The position numbers and the translations under genes were made by a program. DNA of 64,000 bases, from contig NZ_CP035544.1 in the NCBI RefSeq assembly GCF_004139715.1, positions 2,917,501 to 2,981,500 on the forward strand. Direction: 5' to 3'. Source of the stretch: Muriicola soli (GTDB taxonomy: Bacteria > Bacteroidota > Bacteroidia > Flavobacteriales > Flavobacteriaceae). Below the pieces are notes generated by a model, which searched no databases, had not been told where the DNA came from, and saw nothing but the letters and a program-made list of their open reading frames with translations. Below, piece by piece: positions 17,973-27,698 of the stretch. Each line of letters begins with the position of its first letter. Positions within the stretch are counted from its first letter, which is position 1.

Positions 17973-18668
17973 ATGATTACAGTTCAAGACATTACTAAAA
18001 CATATGGGACACAAACGGTTTTAAACATCCCATCCCTTGAAATTCCTAAAGGTCAGAGTTTTGGACTGGTTGGAAACAACGGGGCCGGTAAAACCACTTT
18101 ATTCAGCCTTCTTCTTGACCTAATTCAGCCTACCACCGGAAAGATCATAAATAATGAGGTGCAGGTTGATATCAGCGAAGCATGGAAACCGTTTACCTCG
18201 GCATTTATCGATGAAACATTTCTTATCGGCTACCTGACCCCGGAAGAGTATTTTTATTTTATCGGAGAGTTAAGAGGCCGCAACAAGGCAGACGTAGACA
18301 GCCTGGTCGGAAATTTTGAGAATTTTTTCCACGGGGAGATCCTGGGGCAGAAGAAGTATCTAAGAGATCTCTCCAAAGGGAATCAGAAAAAGGTGGGAAT
18401 AGTAGCTTCTTTTATCGGAGACCCCGAAGTGGTTATCCTCGATGAACCTTTTGCGAACCTGGACCCCACCACACAAATCAGATTAAAACAGATCATAAGA
18501 GAGCTCGCCGAAAACAGAGAAGTGACTGTACTGGTGTCTAGTCACGATCTAATTCATGTCACCGAGGTATGCGAGCGAATTGTAGTCTTGAACAAAGGCG
18601 AGATCGTCAAAGATATTCAAACCTCACCTCAGACACTTAAGGAATTGGAAACCTTTTTCGCCGGCTAA
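17973..18668 (+). CDS. ABC transporter ATP-binding protein
   Basis: 231 residues. Walker A GNNGAGKTT (34-42), signature DLSKGNQKK, Walker B VVILDEP with the D-loop NLDP, and the switch His in SSHDL are all present, so the ATPase should be active. The C-terminus is short, as in exporters that move lipids, peptides or drugs. It is paired with the DUF5687 membrane protein upstream. Confidence 0.92.
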   Translation: MITVQDITKTYGTQTVLNIPSLEIPKGQSFGLVGNNGAGKTTLFSLLLDLIQPTTGKIINNEVQVDISEAWKPFTSAFIDETFLIGYLTPEEYFYFIGELRGRNKADVDSLVGNFENFFHGEILGQKKYLRDLSKGNQKKVGIVASFIGDPEVVILDEPFANLDPTTQIRLKQIIRELAENREVTVLVSSHDLIHVTEVCERIVVLNKGEIVKDIQTSPQTLKELETFFAG

Positions 18669-18797
18669 TTATACGGAGTTCTCACACGTCTTTATCCCCG
18701 GATTTGAATTCGGGGAAATTATGTGTGCATTTTATCGAGTAGATACATAATAAACGGGCGCTTTTACAGTTTACATAGGGTACGAACATCACGAAAT

Positions 18798-21350
18798 TTG
18801 AAGCTTCGAAATAGAATTCATATCCTCTGGCTTTCCGCTATCCTTCTGGTGAGCTCCTGCTCAACCAAAAAAGACGCTTTTGTCAACCGCAACTGGCATG
18901 CTCTGAACACCAAATACAATGTACTGTACAATGGCAATCTTGCCTTTGAAGAAGGGCGGGAGCAATTAAATGAATCTTATCGGGACAATTACTGGGAAGT
19001 TTTACCGGTGGAACGCCTTGAGGTTAAAGATGAAATAAAACTCGATTCGGAAGATAACAATCCAAATTTTGAAAGAGCCGAGGACAAAGCCACCAAGGCG
19101 ATACAAAAGCACAGTATGGAGATCGGGAATCAGGAACGCAATCCTCAGACCGATGAGGCTTTCCTGCTTTTAGGGAAGGCACGCTACTTTGATCAGCGAT
19201 ATGTCCCTGCCATTGAAGCATTTAATTACGTATTGCAAAAATACACCGAGAGCAATAAGTTAAATGAGGCTACTATCTGGCGTGAAAAGACCAATATTCG
19301 CCTCGAAAATGAGGAACTCGCGATTAAAAACCTGAAGAGGCTGCTCAAATTTGAACGCCTCAAAGATCAGGAATACGCAGATGCCCGAGCCATGATGGCC
19401 CAGGCGTATATAAACTTAAACGCTCCCGATACAGCCATACAGCAACTTAAAATCGCTTCGGCCTACACCGGAAAGAAAGCAGAAGAAGGGCGGTATTATT
19501 TTATCATAGGGCAGTTGTATAATCAGCTCGGATTCAGGGACAGTGCAAACATTGCATTCGATAAAATTATTGATCTGGGACGCAGTACACCTCGAGTGTA
19601 CTGGGTAAATGCGCATTTACAGAAAATAAGGAATATCGAAGTAGATGAAAATAATAAAGAAGAACTGCTCGAATACCTCACCTGGCTTGAGATAAACAGG
19701 GAAAACCGGCCATTTCTGGATAAGATCTTTAGAGAAATAGCAGTATATCACAATACCCTGGAGCAGGATAGCCTTTCTTTGGCTTATTACAAAAAATCCC
19801 TCGCGGCTGCCAACAATACTCCTCAATTACTGGCCCTTAACTACGAAGATCTCGCGGAGTATCACTTTGATAAAAACAAATACAAGATCGCAGGGGCTTA
19901 CTATGACAGTGTCCTTCCTAATTTACCTGAGAACAGCAAAAAATACAGGGCTATTCGAAAGAAGCTGGATAATCTGGAAGATGTGATCACCTACGAAAAT
20001 ACGGTTCAATACGCTGATAGTGTGATCTCCATTTACAAGATGCCACTAGCCGAAAGGGAGGCTTATTTTCAGGCCTATATCGATCAGCTAAAAGCTAAGG
20101 CTGAAGCAGAAATTGCCAAGGAAGAGGAAAAGCTCAGTGTCGGATTTGCCGCCTTTGAAAATTCAAAAGGAGGAAAGGAGAATAAGGGGAAATTCTATTT
20201 CTACAATATCACCAGTCTGGGATATGGTAAAACTGAATTTAAAAGAAGATGGGGAAACAGGACTATAGAAGATAACTGGCGGTGGAGCAGTAAGGCAAGT
20301 ACACGAGCCCTCGACGCAGATGAAACCGACATGACCGCCTTAAACGAGGCCTCAGAAGAACTAACCGAAGATCAAAAGTATTCCCTTGAGTATTACCTGG
20401 AAAAAGTTCCTAAAAGCGAGACGGTGATCGACAGTTTGTCCAGGGAACGCAATTTTGCAAATTACCAGTTAGGGCTTATATATAAGGAAAAGTTTAAAGA
20501 AAACCTTCTGGCAGCCGGAAAACTCGAAAATGTATTAAAATCAGAGCCCGAAGAACGACTGATATTACCTTCAAAATACAACTTGTTTAAAATTTACGAG
20601 CAAGTTGGCAGTCCCCTGGCGATAGATATGAAGGAGAACATCATTAAGAATCATTCCAGTTCGCGATATGCCGAAATCCTTCTTAACCCAAGAGCAGTTT
20701 TAGAAGCCTCAGAAGATGGTCCTGAAGCTCAGTATTCAAGGCTTTATTCCCTTTTTGAAGAACAGGAATTCCTCAGAGTGATCACAGGGGCGGAAGAAAC
20801 GATTAACCGATTTACCGGCGATCCCATTGTACCAAAATTGGAAATGCTGAAAGCTACAGCAATAGGAAGATTGCAGGGCTTTAAAGAATTTAAGGAAGCC
20901 CTCAACTACGTAGCGCTGAATTATCCCAATCAGCCTGAAGGGAAGAAAGCACAGCAGATGGTAGCGGAACAATTGCCTAAATTGGAACCTAACGGTTTTT
21001 CTTCGGAAAATGTTGAGCCGAAGGGGAACTGGAAAGTGGTCTTTCCTTTTAAAAGAAGCAATGATGAGGCTGCGGTAAGACTGTTGAAACGCCTACGGTT
21101 AACCATAGACGATTTGAGGTATTCCAACATTGTATCTAAAGACATTTATAATCTTGAAGATGAATTCGTTGTGGTTCATGGATTCAAGTCGAGAGATTTT
21201 GCTTTGGGATTTACTGAGCTACTAAAAAACAACAAAGATTACCGAATCCGTAATGAGAATTTTGTAATTTTATCTGATAACTATAAGACGATACAAGTTC
21301 ACAAGAATTTAAAAGATTACCGAAGACTCAATTTAACCCCAAAACCCTAG
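18798..21350 (+). CDS. sprE: type IX secretion/gliding motility lipoprotein SprE (PorW)
   Basis: About 850 residues. I prefer a TTG start at 18798 because it gives MKLRNRIHILW followed by LSAILLVSSC, a clean lipoprotein signal. A GTG at 18723 is in frame but would place 25 unlikely residues before the signal. The mature protein begins STKKDAFVNRNWHALNTKYN, typical of SprE/PorW, and continues with tetratricopeptide repeats over residues about 110-450 and a helical C-terminal half. PorW/SprE links the type IX secretion ring to other secretion parts at the periplasmic face of the outer membrane. It is followed four bases later by a bactofilin gene. Confidence 0.88.
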   Translation: MKLRNRIHILWLSAILLVSSCSTKKDAFVNRNWHALNTKYNVLYNGNLAFEEGREQLNESYRDNYWEVLPVERLEVKDEIKLDSEDNNPNFERAEDKATKAIQKHSMEIGNQERNPQTDEAFLLLGKARYFDQRYVPAIEAFNYVLQKYTESNKLNEATIWREKTNIRLENEELAIKNLKRLLKFERLKDQEYADARAMMAQAYINLNAPDTAIQQLKIASAYTGKKAEEGRYYFIIGQLYNQLGFRDSANIAFDKIIDLGRSTPRVYWVNAHLQKIRNIEVDENNKEELLEYLTWLEINRENRPFLDKIFREIAVYHNTLEQDSLSLAYYKKSLAAANNTPQLLALNYEDLAEYHFDKNKYKIAGAYYDSVLPNLPENSKKYRAIRKKLDNLEDVITYENTVQYADSVISIYKMPLAEREAYFQAYIDQLKAKAEAEIAKEEEKLSVGFAAFENSKGGKENKGKFYFYNITSLGYGKTEFKRRWGNRTIEDNWRWSSKASTRALDADETDMTALNEASEELTEDQKYSLEYYLEKVPKSETVIDSLSRERNFANYQLGLIYKEKFKENLLAAGKLENVLKSEPEERLILPSKYNLFKIYEQVGSPLAIDMKENIIKNHSSSRYAEILLNPRAVLEASEDGPEAQYSRLYSLFEEQEFLRVITGAEETINRFTGDPIVPKLEMLKATAIGRLQGFKEFKEALNYVALNYPNQPEGKKAQQMVAEQLPKLEPNGFSSENVEPKGNWKVVFPFKRSNDEAAVRLLKRLRLTIDDLRYSNIVSKDIYNLEDEFVVVHGFKSRDFALGFTELLKNNKDYRIRNENFVILSDNYKTIQVHKNLKDYRRLNLTPKP

Positions 21351-21354
21351 ATCC

Positions 21355-21831
21355 ATGTTTTCAGATAACAAAAAACCCAAAGCTATGACTGAATTAGGAG
21401 GACAACCCAACAGAATTGAAAAGCACACTAAAATTAAGGGCGATATCGTTTCCGAAGCTGATTTCAGAATCGATGGTAAGCTAAATGGAAACCTCAAGAC
21501 CTCCGGTAAAGTTGTCATTGGCAAGGATGGCTATATCCACGGTAAAGTGGAATGCCTAAATGCTGATATAGAAGGCAATTTTAATGGTGAATTACTGGTT
21601 TCTGAACTTCTCACATTAAAATCATCTGCCTTTATAGAGGGAAATGTGGCAGTTTCAAAATTAGCAGTAGAACCCGGGGCAACCTTTAATGCCTCATGTA
21701 CCATGAAAGGAAAAGGCGCAGTAAGCACTTCCGCAGGAAATCAGTCGGCCAGCACAGACTCCTCCTCCTCCTCCTCAGCTTACAAATCGACTGCGGTCCA
21801 AAACAAAAATGAACCAGCAAAAGCCTCCTAA
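21355..21831 (+). CDS. bactofilin (polymer-forming cytoskeletal protein)
   Basis: 158 residues. A central right-handed beta-helix (residues about 20-120) is made of short repeats such as IKGDIVSEADFRIDGKLNGN and GYIHGKVECLNADIEGNFNG, the hallmark of bactofilins. The C-terminal tail is low in complexity, with six Ser codons from a (CTC)6 repeat at 21759-21776. Its last 23 bases overlap the start of atpZ, so it is translationally coupled to the ATP synthase genes. Bactofilins form non-polar filaments in the cytoplasm; the role here is unknown. Confidence 0.9.
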   Translation: MFSDNKKPKAMTELGGQPNRIEKHTKIKGDIVSEADFRIDGKLNGNLKTSGKVVIGKDGYIHGKVECLNADIEGNFNGELLVSELLTLKSSAFIEGNVAVSKLAVEPGATFNASCTMKGKGAVSTSAGNQSASTDSSSSSSAYKSTAVQNKNEPAKAS

Positions 21832-22039
21832 GGGAAAGAGTCCGCTTAAAAATATCGCTATTCTATCCGGAATCGGAATAGAAATGGGGATGATTATCTA
21901 TTTGGCAGCTCAGGGTGGAATCTGGCTTGATGAACACTATCAAACAGAAAAAAGAGTTTTTACAGCTATCGCAACAATTTTTGGGGTGGCAATTGCCATC
22001 TATGTTGTACTCCTGCAATTGAAAAGAATTAAGTATTGA
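21809..22039 (+). CDS. atpZ: AtpZ/AtpI family ATP synthase accessory protein
   Basis: 76 residues with two membrane helices (IAILSGIGIEMGMIIYLAAQGGIWLD and AIATIFGVAIAIYVVLLQL), the AtpZ/AtpI pattern. These small proteins are proposed to bring magnesium or help assemble the c-ring. It starts inside the bactofilin gene and ends in a TGATG overlap with the next gene, consistent with tight coupling ahead of atpB. Confidence 0.85.
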   Translation: MNQQKPPKGKSPLKNIAILSGIGIEMGMIIYLAAQGGIWLDEHYQTEKRVFTAIATIFGVAIAIYVVLLQLKRIKY

Positions 22040-22431
22040 TGAAATCGCAGAAGCTGTTAATTTCTTTTCTTTTAGTTCTTACTTCCACACTTGCACTTGC
22101 TCTATGGCTGCATTTGCAATTTCAACAGTACTTTTCTATCGAAAAATGGTCAGATATGTTGCTGCTGTCCTATCTGTTGAATCTTATTCTGGCGGCTGTT
22201 ATCTTTCTGATATTGTTCAGCTTAAGAAAGAAGTTTAAGAATCAGATCGGGTTTTTATACATGGGGGGAAGCCTGTTGAAATTCCTTGTCTTCTTTGTCG
22301 TTTTTTATCCCGAATATCGATCCGATGATTTGCTGACTAAATCTGAATTTGCAGCATTCTTTATTCCCTACTTATTGTGTTTGATATTGGAAACGGTTTA
22401 CACCGCCAAAATCCTTCAAAAAGAAACCTAA
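22039..22431 (+). CDS. DUF6168 family membrane protein
   Basis: 130 residues with four predicted membrane helices, starting MKSQKLLISFLLVLTSTLAL. It starts at the ATG overlapping the atpZ stop (TGATG). In Flavobacteriaceae this family sits between atpZ and atpB, as here, and may occupy the position of an AtpI-like assembly factor. Function is not known. Confidence 0.78.
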   Translation: MKSQKLLISFLLVLTSTLALALWLHLQFQQYFSIEKWSDMLLLSYLLNLILAAVIFLILFSLRKKFKNQIGFLYMGGSLLKFLVFFVVFYPEYRSDDLLTKSEFAAFFIPYLLCLILETVYTAKILQKET

Positions 22432-22508
22432 GGGAATGCCTTCAAAGCACTCATCAATAGGCAGTAAAATAAACTTCTAAATGCTTTTTTCTTTTTGGGA
22501 GAATAGCT

Positions 22509-22516
22509 TACATTTG
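22509..22516 (+). promoter_or_regulatory. predicted -7 box (TACATTTG) for the atpBEFHAG operon
   Basis: TACATTTG matches TAnnTTTG and ends 34 bases before the atpB ATG at 22551. A TTTG lies only 11 bases upstream, too close to be a normal -33 element. The box would give the structural ATP synthase genes their own promoter apart from the bactofilin-atpZ-DUF6168 group. Confidence 0.45.
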
Positions 22517-22550
22517 CACCGATTTTTAGAGACCCGCATTCAAAGGTGAT

Positions 22551-23681
22551 ATGAGAAGACTTTTTACTGTAAAACTTTTATTATTTAGTATTTTTTTCCT
22601 TGGTCATAATGCAATTGCTTCAGCAAAAGAAGAAGCTTCTGACGGATCAAAAAAAGATATTAAAACCGAGATTAAGGAATACATAGATCATCACCTTAAA
22701 GATTCACACGATTTTTCCATTTTTTCCTATACCAAAGATAACGGAGAGCATGTTTACGTTGGGATACCGTTACCTGTAATTCTATGGGATAACGGGTTAA
22801 AGGTCTTTTCATCCACAGCATTCCATCACGGAGAGACTATCGCTGAGGCAGGAGGGGATTACTACGCTCTTGAACACGGGAAAATATATAAGACTGATGC
22901 TGAAGGAAATCTTTCTCATGATGAGGAAGGACACATTACAAACCCGAAACCTATCGATTTTTCCATCACCAAGAATGTGATGATGATGGTAATAACAGGT
23001 TTGCTAATGCTTTGGCTATTTTCCAGTTTAGCACGGTCATACGCGAAAAACAACGGAGTACCTACCGGAGCAGGCAGGTTTTTTGAGCCGATTGTGATTT
23101 ATATCAGGGATGATATTGCAAGACCCACTATAGGAGAGAAGAGGTATAAAAAATATATGCCTTTTCTATTGACCATTTTCTTCTTTATTTGGTTTTTGAA
23201 CATGTTTGGGCTTACCCCTCTTGGGATAAATGTAACAGGTAATATCGCCATCACTTTTGGGTTAGCCTTATTGACTTTCCTGATTACTAATTTTACCGGA
23301 ACAAAAGACTATTGGAAGCATTTAGTGGATCCCTTGGGAGATGCCATGCCGTGGTATGGAAAAATTCCGATTTATATCATATTAGTGCCCATCGAATTGT
23401 TGGGTCTTATTATAAAACCCTTTGCACTCTTGATTCGTTTGTATGCAAACATGCAAGCCGGACACATAGTTTTGATGAGTTTGATCGGGTTGATGTTCAT
23501 ATTTAAAAGTTGGATTGGTAGTCCACTGTCATTTTTATTGGCATTTGCGATTACCTTGATTGAAGTGCTGGTAGCCCTTTTACAGGCTTATATCTTTACG
23601 ATGTTATCGTCTCTTTATTTTGGCTTCGCCTCGGAGGAGCACGATCATCACGAAGAAGAAACAGAATTGGCACATTTATAA
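22551..23681 (+). CDS. atpB: F0F1 ATP synthase subunit a
   Basis: 376 residues, longer than the E. coli protein because of an N-terminal signal-like helix and a hydrophilic, His-rich region (residues about 25-140), as is usual in Bacteroidota. The membrane part carries PFALLIRLYANMQAGH with the essential Arg of the proton half-channels and EVLVALLQAYIFTML near the C-terminus. First gene of the order a-c-b-delta-alpha-gamma. Confidence 0.95.
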   Translation: MRRLFTVKLLLFSIFFLGHNAIASAKEEASDGSKKDIKTEIKEYIDHHLKDSHDFSIFSYTKDNGEHVYVGIPLPVILWDNGLKVFSSTAFHHGETIAEAGGDYYALEHGKIYKTDAEGNLSHDEEGHITNPKPIDFSITKNVMMMVITGLLMLWLFSSLARSYAKNNGVPTGAGRFFEPIVIYIRDDIARPTIGEKRYKKYMPFLLTIFFFIWFLNMFGLTPLGINVTGNIAITFGLALLTFLITNFTGTKDYWKHLVDPLGDAMPWYGKIPIYIILVPIELLGLIIKPFALLIRLYANMQAGHIVLMSLIGLMFIFKSWIGSPLSFLLAFAITLIEVLVALLQAYIFTMLSSLYFGFASEEHDHHEEETELAHL

Positions 23682-23740
23682 GTGAGGTTTCCCTTTCAGG
23701 GAATTGAAAAATTGAATTTTAATTTTAAACTAGATAGAGT

Positions 23741-23932
23741 ATGGAAATTCCAGTAATGGTAGGTGCAGGTTTGGTAGTAATTGGCGTTGGTATTGGCATC
23801 GGGAGAATCGGTGGTTCTGCTATGGAAGCTATTGCCCGTCAGCCAGAGGCCTACGGAAAGATTCAAACAGCGATGCTTATTGTAGCGGCGCTTATTGAAG
23901 GTATTGGTTTTGCGGCCCTTTTTGCCGTTTAA
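23741..23932 (+). CDS. atpE: F0F1 ATP synthase subunit c
   Basis: 63 residues forming two helices around the polar loop ARQPEAYG. The ion-carrying carboxylate is Glu53 in AALIEGIGF. The residues after it (GIG) lack the Ser/Thr pair of sodium-binding c subunits, so proton coupling is expected. A strong hairpin follows the stop codon. Confidence 0.95.
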   Translation: MEIPVMVGAGLVVIGVGIGIGRIGGSAMEAIARQPEAYGKIQTAMLIVAALIEGIGFAALFAV

Positions 23933-23941
23933 ACAGAGCTA

Positions 23942-23983
23942 CTAAAGGAGAAGGCCATGACGGTTGGTCATGGCCCTCCTTAG
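23942..23983 (+). promoter_or_regulatory. long intercistronic hairpin between atpE and atpF
   Basis: The inner stem GGCCATGAC (23953-23961) pairs with GTCATGGCC (23967-23975) around a five-base loop, and CTAAAGGAG pairs with CTCCTTAG outside it with small bulges. No T-run follows, so full termination is unlikely. It may protect the upstream atpE message or raise c-subunit yield, which must be about ten-fold that of other subunits; that role is inference. Confidence 0.55.
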
Positions 23984-24013
23984 TTTAAAATTTCAGGTTT
24001 AAAGAAGATTAGT

Positions 24014-24514
24014 ATGGAAAAATTGTTAAATGACTTTTCGTTCGGCTTGTTTGTATGGCAGACATTGCTTTTCGTTTTGCTGCTCGGGTTGCTTTACAGA
24101 TTCGCATGGAAGCCTATTCTCAATGCAATAAATGACAGAGAAGAAGGAATAAAGAATGCTTTAGCTGCTGCTGAGGATGCTAAAAAGGAGATGCAGAACG
24201 TCACGGCCGATAGCGAAAAGTTACTGCAAGAAGCACGTGGTGAACGTGAAGCCATGTTGAAAGAGGCAAGAGAGATCAAGGAAAAAATGGTTTCTGATGC
24301 AAAGGACCAGGCCAAAACCGAAGGTGACAAGATGATTGCCCAGGCTAAGGCGACAATTGAAAGTGAAAAAAAGGCCGCTGTGGCAGAAATTAAGAATCAG
24401 GTTGCTGAACTTTCTGTGCAGATCGCTGAGAAAGTGCTCAAGGAAGAATTGACCAATAAAGACAAACAGTTGAAATTGGTCGACAATATGTTGGGCGATA
24501 TTAAATTGAATTAA
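24014..24514 (+). CDS. atpF: F0F1 ATP synthase subunit b
   Basis: 166 residues: one N-terminal membrane helix (FGLFVWQTLLFVLLLGLLYRFAW) followed by a long charged coiled coil. It forms the peripheral stalk. It ends four bases before atpH. Confidence 0.95.
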   Translation: MEKLLNDFSFGLFVWQTLLFVLLLGLLYRFAWKPILNAINDREEGIKNALAAAEDAKKEMQNVTADSEKLLQEARGEREAMLKEAREIKEKMVSDAKDQAKTEGDKMIAQAKATIESEKKAAVAEIKNQVAELSVQIAEKVLKEELTNKDKQLKLVDNMLGDIKLN

Positions 24515-24518
24515 TCCC

Positions 24519-25058
24519 ATGAACGAAGCAAGAGCGGCAGCGCGTTATGCCAAGGCAATTCTGGACTTTGCGATTGAGCAGAAAAAGACCGATATCCTGG
24601 AAAAGGATATGAGGGCTATTACTGAAACTATCGGCACAAGTAAGGAGTTAAGAGAGATGCTGGCGAGTCCCGTTTTAAAGGGAGAGATGAAGAAAAAAGC
24701 TCTGCTGTCTGTCTTTAAGGGCACTGATGTTATCACCGAAGGTCTGATCGATTTGCTGCTTCAAAACAAAAGAATCGGCCTCCTCAATGAGGTAGCCATC
24801 AAATATATTATCCTCAATGAAAACCTTAAAGGACAGGGTGTAGCTTTTGTGACTACTGCAGTTCCGCTTTCGGGAGAATTGGAGAAGAGGGTTCTGAAAG
24901 AAGTATCTAAACTTACAGGCAACAAAGTTGTGCTGAAGAATAAGGTTGATAAAAGCATCGTTGGCGGATTTATCCTTAGAGTAGGGGATTTGCAATACGA
25001 TGCGAGTATCTCTAATAAATTAAATTCCATTAAAAGAGAATTTACAAAAAGCATATAA
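24519..25058 (+). CDS. atpH: F0F1 ATP synthase subunit delta
   Basis: 179 residues, family length. The N-terminal helical domain begins ARAAARYAKAILDFAIEQ, and the C-terminal end has the conserved DKSIVGGFILRVGDLQYDAS. It links the peripheral stalk to the alpha subunits. Confidence 0.94.
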   Translation: MNEARAAARYAKAILDFAIEQKKTDILEKDMRAITETIGTSKELREMLASPVLKGEMKKKALLSVFKGTDVITEGLIDLLLQNKRIGLLNEVAIKYIILNENLKGQGVAFVTTAVPLSGELEKRVLKEVSKLTGNKVVLKNKVDKSIVGGFILRVGDLQYDASISNKLNSIKREFTKSI

Positions 25059-25118
25059 ATTTTAATTGCGAAGACAGGGAAGTGTTAACCCCTTGCTTCG
25101 TTCAATATTTTAAATCAT

Positions 25119-26699
25119 ATGGCAGGAGTTAAAGCCGCAGAAGTATCGGCGATCTTAAAAAAACAATTATCTGGCTTCGAAGCTAAAGCAAGCTTGGATG
25201 AAATTGGAACCGTTCTTCAGGTAGGAGATGGTATTGCCCGTGTTTACGGACTTTCCAATGCACAATACGGAGAGTTGGTAGAGTTTGAGGGTGGACTGGA
25301 AGGTATCGTTCTCAACCTTGAAGAAGATAACGTTGGGGTAGTATTACTCGGACCTTCAAGAGAAATTAAAGAAGGAACAACAGTAAAGAGAACTCAGCGA
25401 ATTGCCTCTATCAATGTAGGAGAGGGTATCGTAGGAAGGGTAGTAGATACTCTCGGTAACCCTATCGATGGTAAGGGTCCGATCTCAGGGAAGACTTATG
25501 AAATGCCACTGGAGAGAAAAGCTCCCGGGGTTATCTTCCGTCAACCTGTAAACGAGCCACTTCAGACAGGAATTAAAGCGATTGACGCTATGATTCCAGT
25601 AGGTCGGGGGCAACGTGAATTGGTGATTGGAGACCGTCAGACTGGGAAAACCACAGTTTGTATCGACACCATCATCAACCAAAAAGAATTCTTTGATGCC
25701 GGCAATCCTGTATATTGTATCTATGTGGCCATTGGACAGAAAGCCTCAACAGTTGCAAACATTGCAAAGACTCTTGAAGATAAAGGAGCTTTAGCTTATA
25801 CTACTATTGTAGCCGCCAATGCTTCAGATCCTGCACCTATGCAGGTTTATGCCCCTTTCGCAGGTGCAGCAATCGGTGAATTCTTCAGGGATAGTGGTCG
25901 TCCTGCTTTAATTATTTACGATGACTTGTCTAAACAGGCCGTTGCATACCGGGAGGTTTCATTATTGCTTAGACGTCCACCGGGACGGGAAGCGTATCCC
26001 GGAGATGTTTTCTACCTCCATTCAAGGTTGTTAGAAAGAGCAGCAAAGGTTATCGATGATGATGCTATTGCAAAGAACATGAACGATTTGCCTGAACCCC
26101 TTAAGCCAATGGTTAAGGGAGGAGGGTCTCTTACAGCATTACCTATAATTGAGACTCAGGCTGGTGACGTATCCGCATATATTCCAACCAATGTGATCTC
26201 TATTACAGACGGACAGATATTCCTTGAGCAGGATTTATTTAACCAAGGTGTCAGACCCGCAATTAACGTTGGGATATCCGTATCACGGGTAGGGGGATCA
26301 GCTCAGATTAAGTCGATGAAAAAGGTAGCGGGAACCCTGAAGTTAGACCAGGCTCAGTTCCGCGAACTGGAAGCGTTTGCGAAATTCGGCTCCGATCTTG
26401 ATGCCGCAACGCTCAATGTAATTGAAAAAGGTCGAAGGAATGTTGAGATCCTGAAACAGGCCCAGAACGACCCCTTTACGGTTGAGGATCAGGTAGCGAT
26501 CATATTCGCCGGATCCAAAAACCTCTTAAGGGATGTGCCGGTTGAAAAGGTAAAAGATTTTGAACAGGATTATCTGGAATTCTTAAATGCCAAGCACAGA
26601 GATACACTTGACGCCTTAAAAGCTGGTAAACTTACTGATGAAATTACGGATACATTATCAGCTGTTTGCAAAGATTTGGTCAAGAAATATAAAAGCTAA
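25119..26699 (+). CDS. atpA: F0F1 ATP synthase subunit alpha
   Basis: 526 residues. The Walker A-like loop GDRQTGKT, the family motif [23 protein letters not shown] (read in two parts) and the Arg finger region [10 protein letters not shown] are present. Start is ATG 25119. Non-catalytic nucleotide-binding subunit of F1. Twenty bases separate it from atpG. Confidence 0.97.
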   Translation: MAGVKAAEVSAILKKQLSGFEAKASLDEIGTVLQVGDGIARVYGLSNAQYGELVEFEGGLEGIVLNLEEDNVGVVLLGPSREIKEGTTVKRTQRIASINVGEGIVGRVVDTLGNPIDGKGPISGKTYEMPLERKAPGVIFRQPVNEPLQTGIKAIDAMIPVGRGQRELVIGDRQTGKTTVCIDTIINQKEFFDAGNPVYCIYVAIGQKASTVANIAKTLEDKGALAYTTIVAANASDPAPMQVYAPFAGAAIGEFFRDSGRPALIIYDDLSKQAVAYREVSLLLRRPPGREAYPGDVFYLHSRLLERAAKVIDDDAIAKNMNDLPEPLKPMVKGGGSLTALPIIETQAGDVSAYIPTNVISITDGQIFLEQDLFNQGVRPAINVGISVSRVGGSAQIKSMKKVAGTLKLDQAQFRELEAFAKFGSDLDAATLNVIEKGRRNVEILKQAQNDPFTVEDQVAIIFAGSKNLLRDVPVEKVKDFEQDYLEFLNAKHRDTLDALKAGKLTDEITDTLSAVCKDLVKKYKS

Positions 26700-26718
26700 A
26701 CTCAGCAGAAGATAAAAA

Positions 26719-27579
26719 ATGGCAAACCTAAAGGAAATACGGAATAGAATAGCTTCGGTTTCTTCAACCATGCAGATCACCAGTGCCATGAAAATGGTAT
26801 CTGCTGCTAAGTTGAAAAAAGCACAGGATGCGATCACCGCCATGCGTCCGTATGCCAATAAATTAACTGAGTTATTGCAAAACCTAAGTGGCAGCCTGGA
26901 TGCTGATACGGGAAGCGCATATGCAGAAGAGCGTCCGGTAAATAAAGTACTTCTTGTTGCTATCACTTCAAATCGCGGCTTATGTGGGGCCTTTAATTCC
27001 AATATTGTCAAGGAGAGTATTTCACTAATGTCGAATACCTTCAAAGATCAGGAAGTTCATTTTGTGACCGTTGGAAAAAAGGGAACCGATCTACTGAAGA
27101 AGAAGAACAAAGTGATAGCAGATCACAGCAAGGTCTATGACGACCTTTCTTTTGACAATGTGGCTCAAATTGCTGAGGAATTAATGGATTACTACCTCGA
27201 TGGGTCGTACGATAAGATTGTATTGGTTTACAACAAGTTTAAGAATGCAGCCACTCAGATTTTAATGACAGAGCAATTTCTCCCAATCGTGGCGGAAAAG
27301 TCGGAGTCAAAAAACTCGGTGGATTACATTTTTGAGCCTGAAAAGGAACAAATCGTGATGGAACTCATTCCAAAATCACTAAAAACCCAGTTGTACAAAG
27401 CAGTGAGGGATTCTTTTGCCAGTGAACACGGCGCCCGAATGACGGCAATGCACAAGGCGACAGATAATGCTTCAGAACTGAGAGATCAGTTGAAATTGAC
27501 ATACAACAAGGCTCGACAAGCGGCAATCACTAACGAAATCCTTGAAATCGTAGGAGGTGCGGAAGCGTTGAATAATTAA
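26719..27579 (+). CDS. atpG: F0F1 ATP synthase subunit gamma
   Basis: 286 residues, forming the central rotor shaft. N-terminal NLKEIRNRIASVSSTMQITSAMKMVSAAKLKKA and C-terminal ARQAAITNEILEIVGGAEAL are the conserved helices (each given partly). It is the last gene of the operon. The beta and epsilon genes are absent here, and a terminator follows after 21 bases. Confidence 0.96.
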   Translation: MANLKEIRNRIASVSSTMQITSAMKMVSAAKLKKAQDAITAMRPYANKLTELLQNLSGSLDADTGSAYAEERPVNKVLLVAITSNRGLCGAFNSNIVKESISLMSNTFKDQEVHFVTVGKKGTDLLKKKNKVIADHSKVYDDLSFDNVAQIAEELMDYYLDGSYDKIVLVYNKFKNAATQILMTEQFLPIVAEKSESKNSVDYIFEPEKEQIVMELIPKSLKTQLYKAVRDSFASEHGARMTAMHKATDNASELRDQLKLTYNKARQAAITNEILEIVGGAEALNN

Positions 27580-27600
27580 ATAAATACCATTATACCATGT

Positions 27601-27634
27601 AAAACCCCAACCGATGTTGGGGTTTTCTTTTTTT
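27601..27634 (+). terminator. rho-independent terminator of the ATP synthase operon
   Basis: AAAACCCCAAC and GTTGGGGTTTT form a perfect 11-bp stem with loop CGAT, followed by CTTTTTTTT. Confidence 0.93.
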
Positions 27635-27698
27635 CAGTACTTAAGAATAAGTACTTTTGGCACCACTATTGAATATAAATTCAGTAAAAGGATAAATC

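Noticed and set aside
21759-21776. CRISPR or variable repeat
   Set aside because: A (CTC)6 tract inside the Ser tail of bactofilin; too short and too simple for an array. No CRISPR-like repeats were seen in the window.
23681-23741. Missing atpI between subunits a and c
   Set aside because: Only a short gap is present; the AtpZ and DUF6168 genes upstream take this place.
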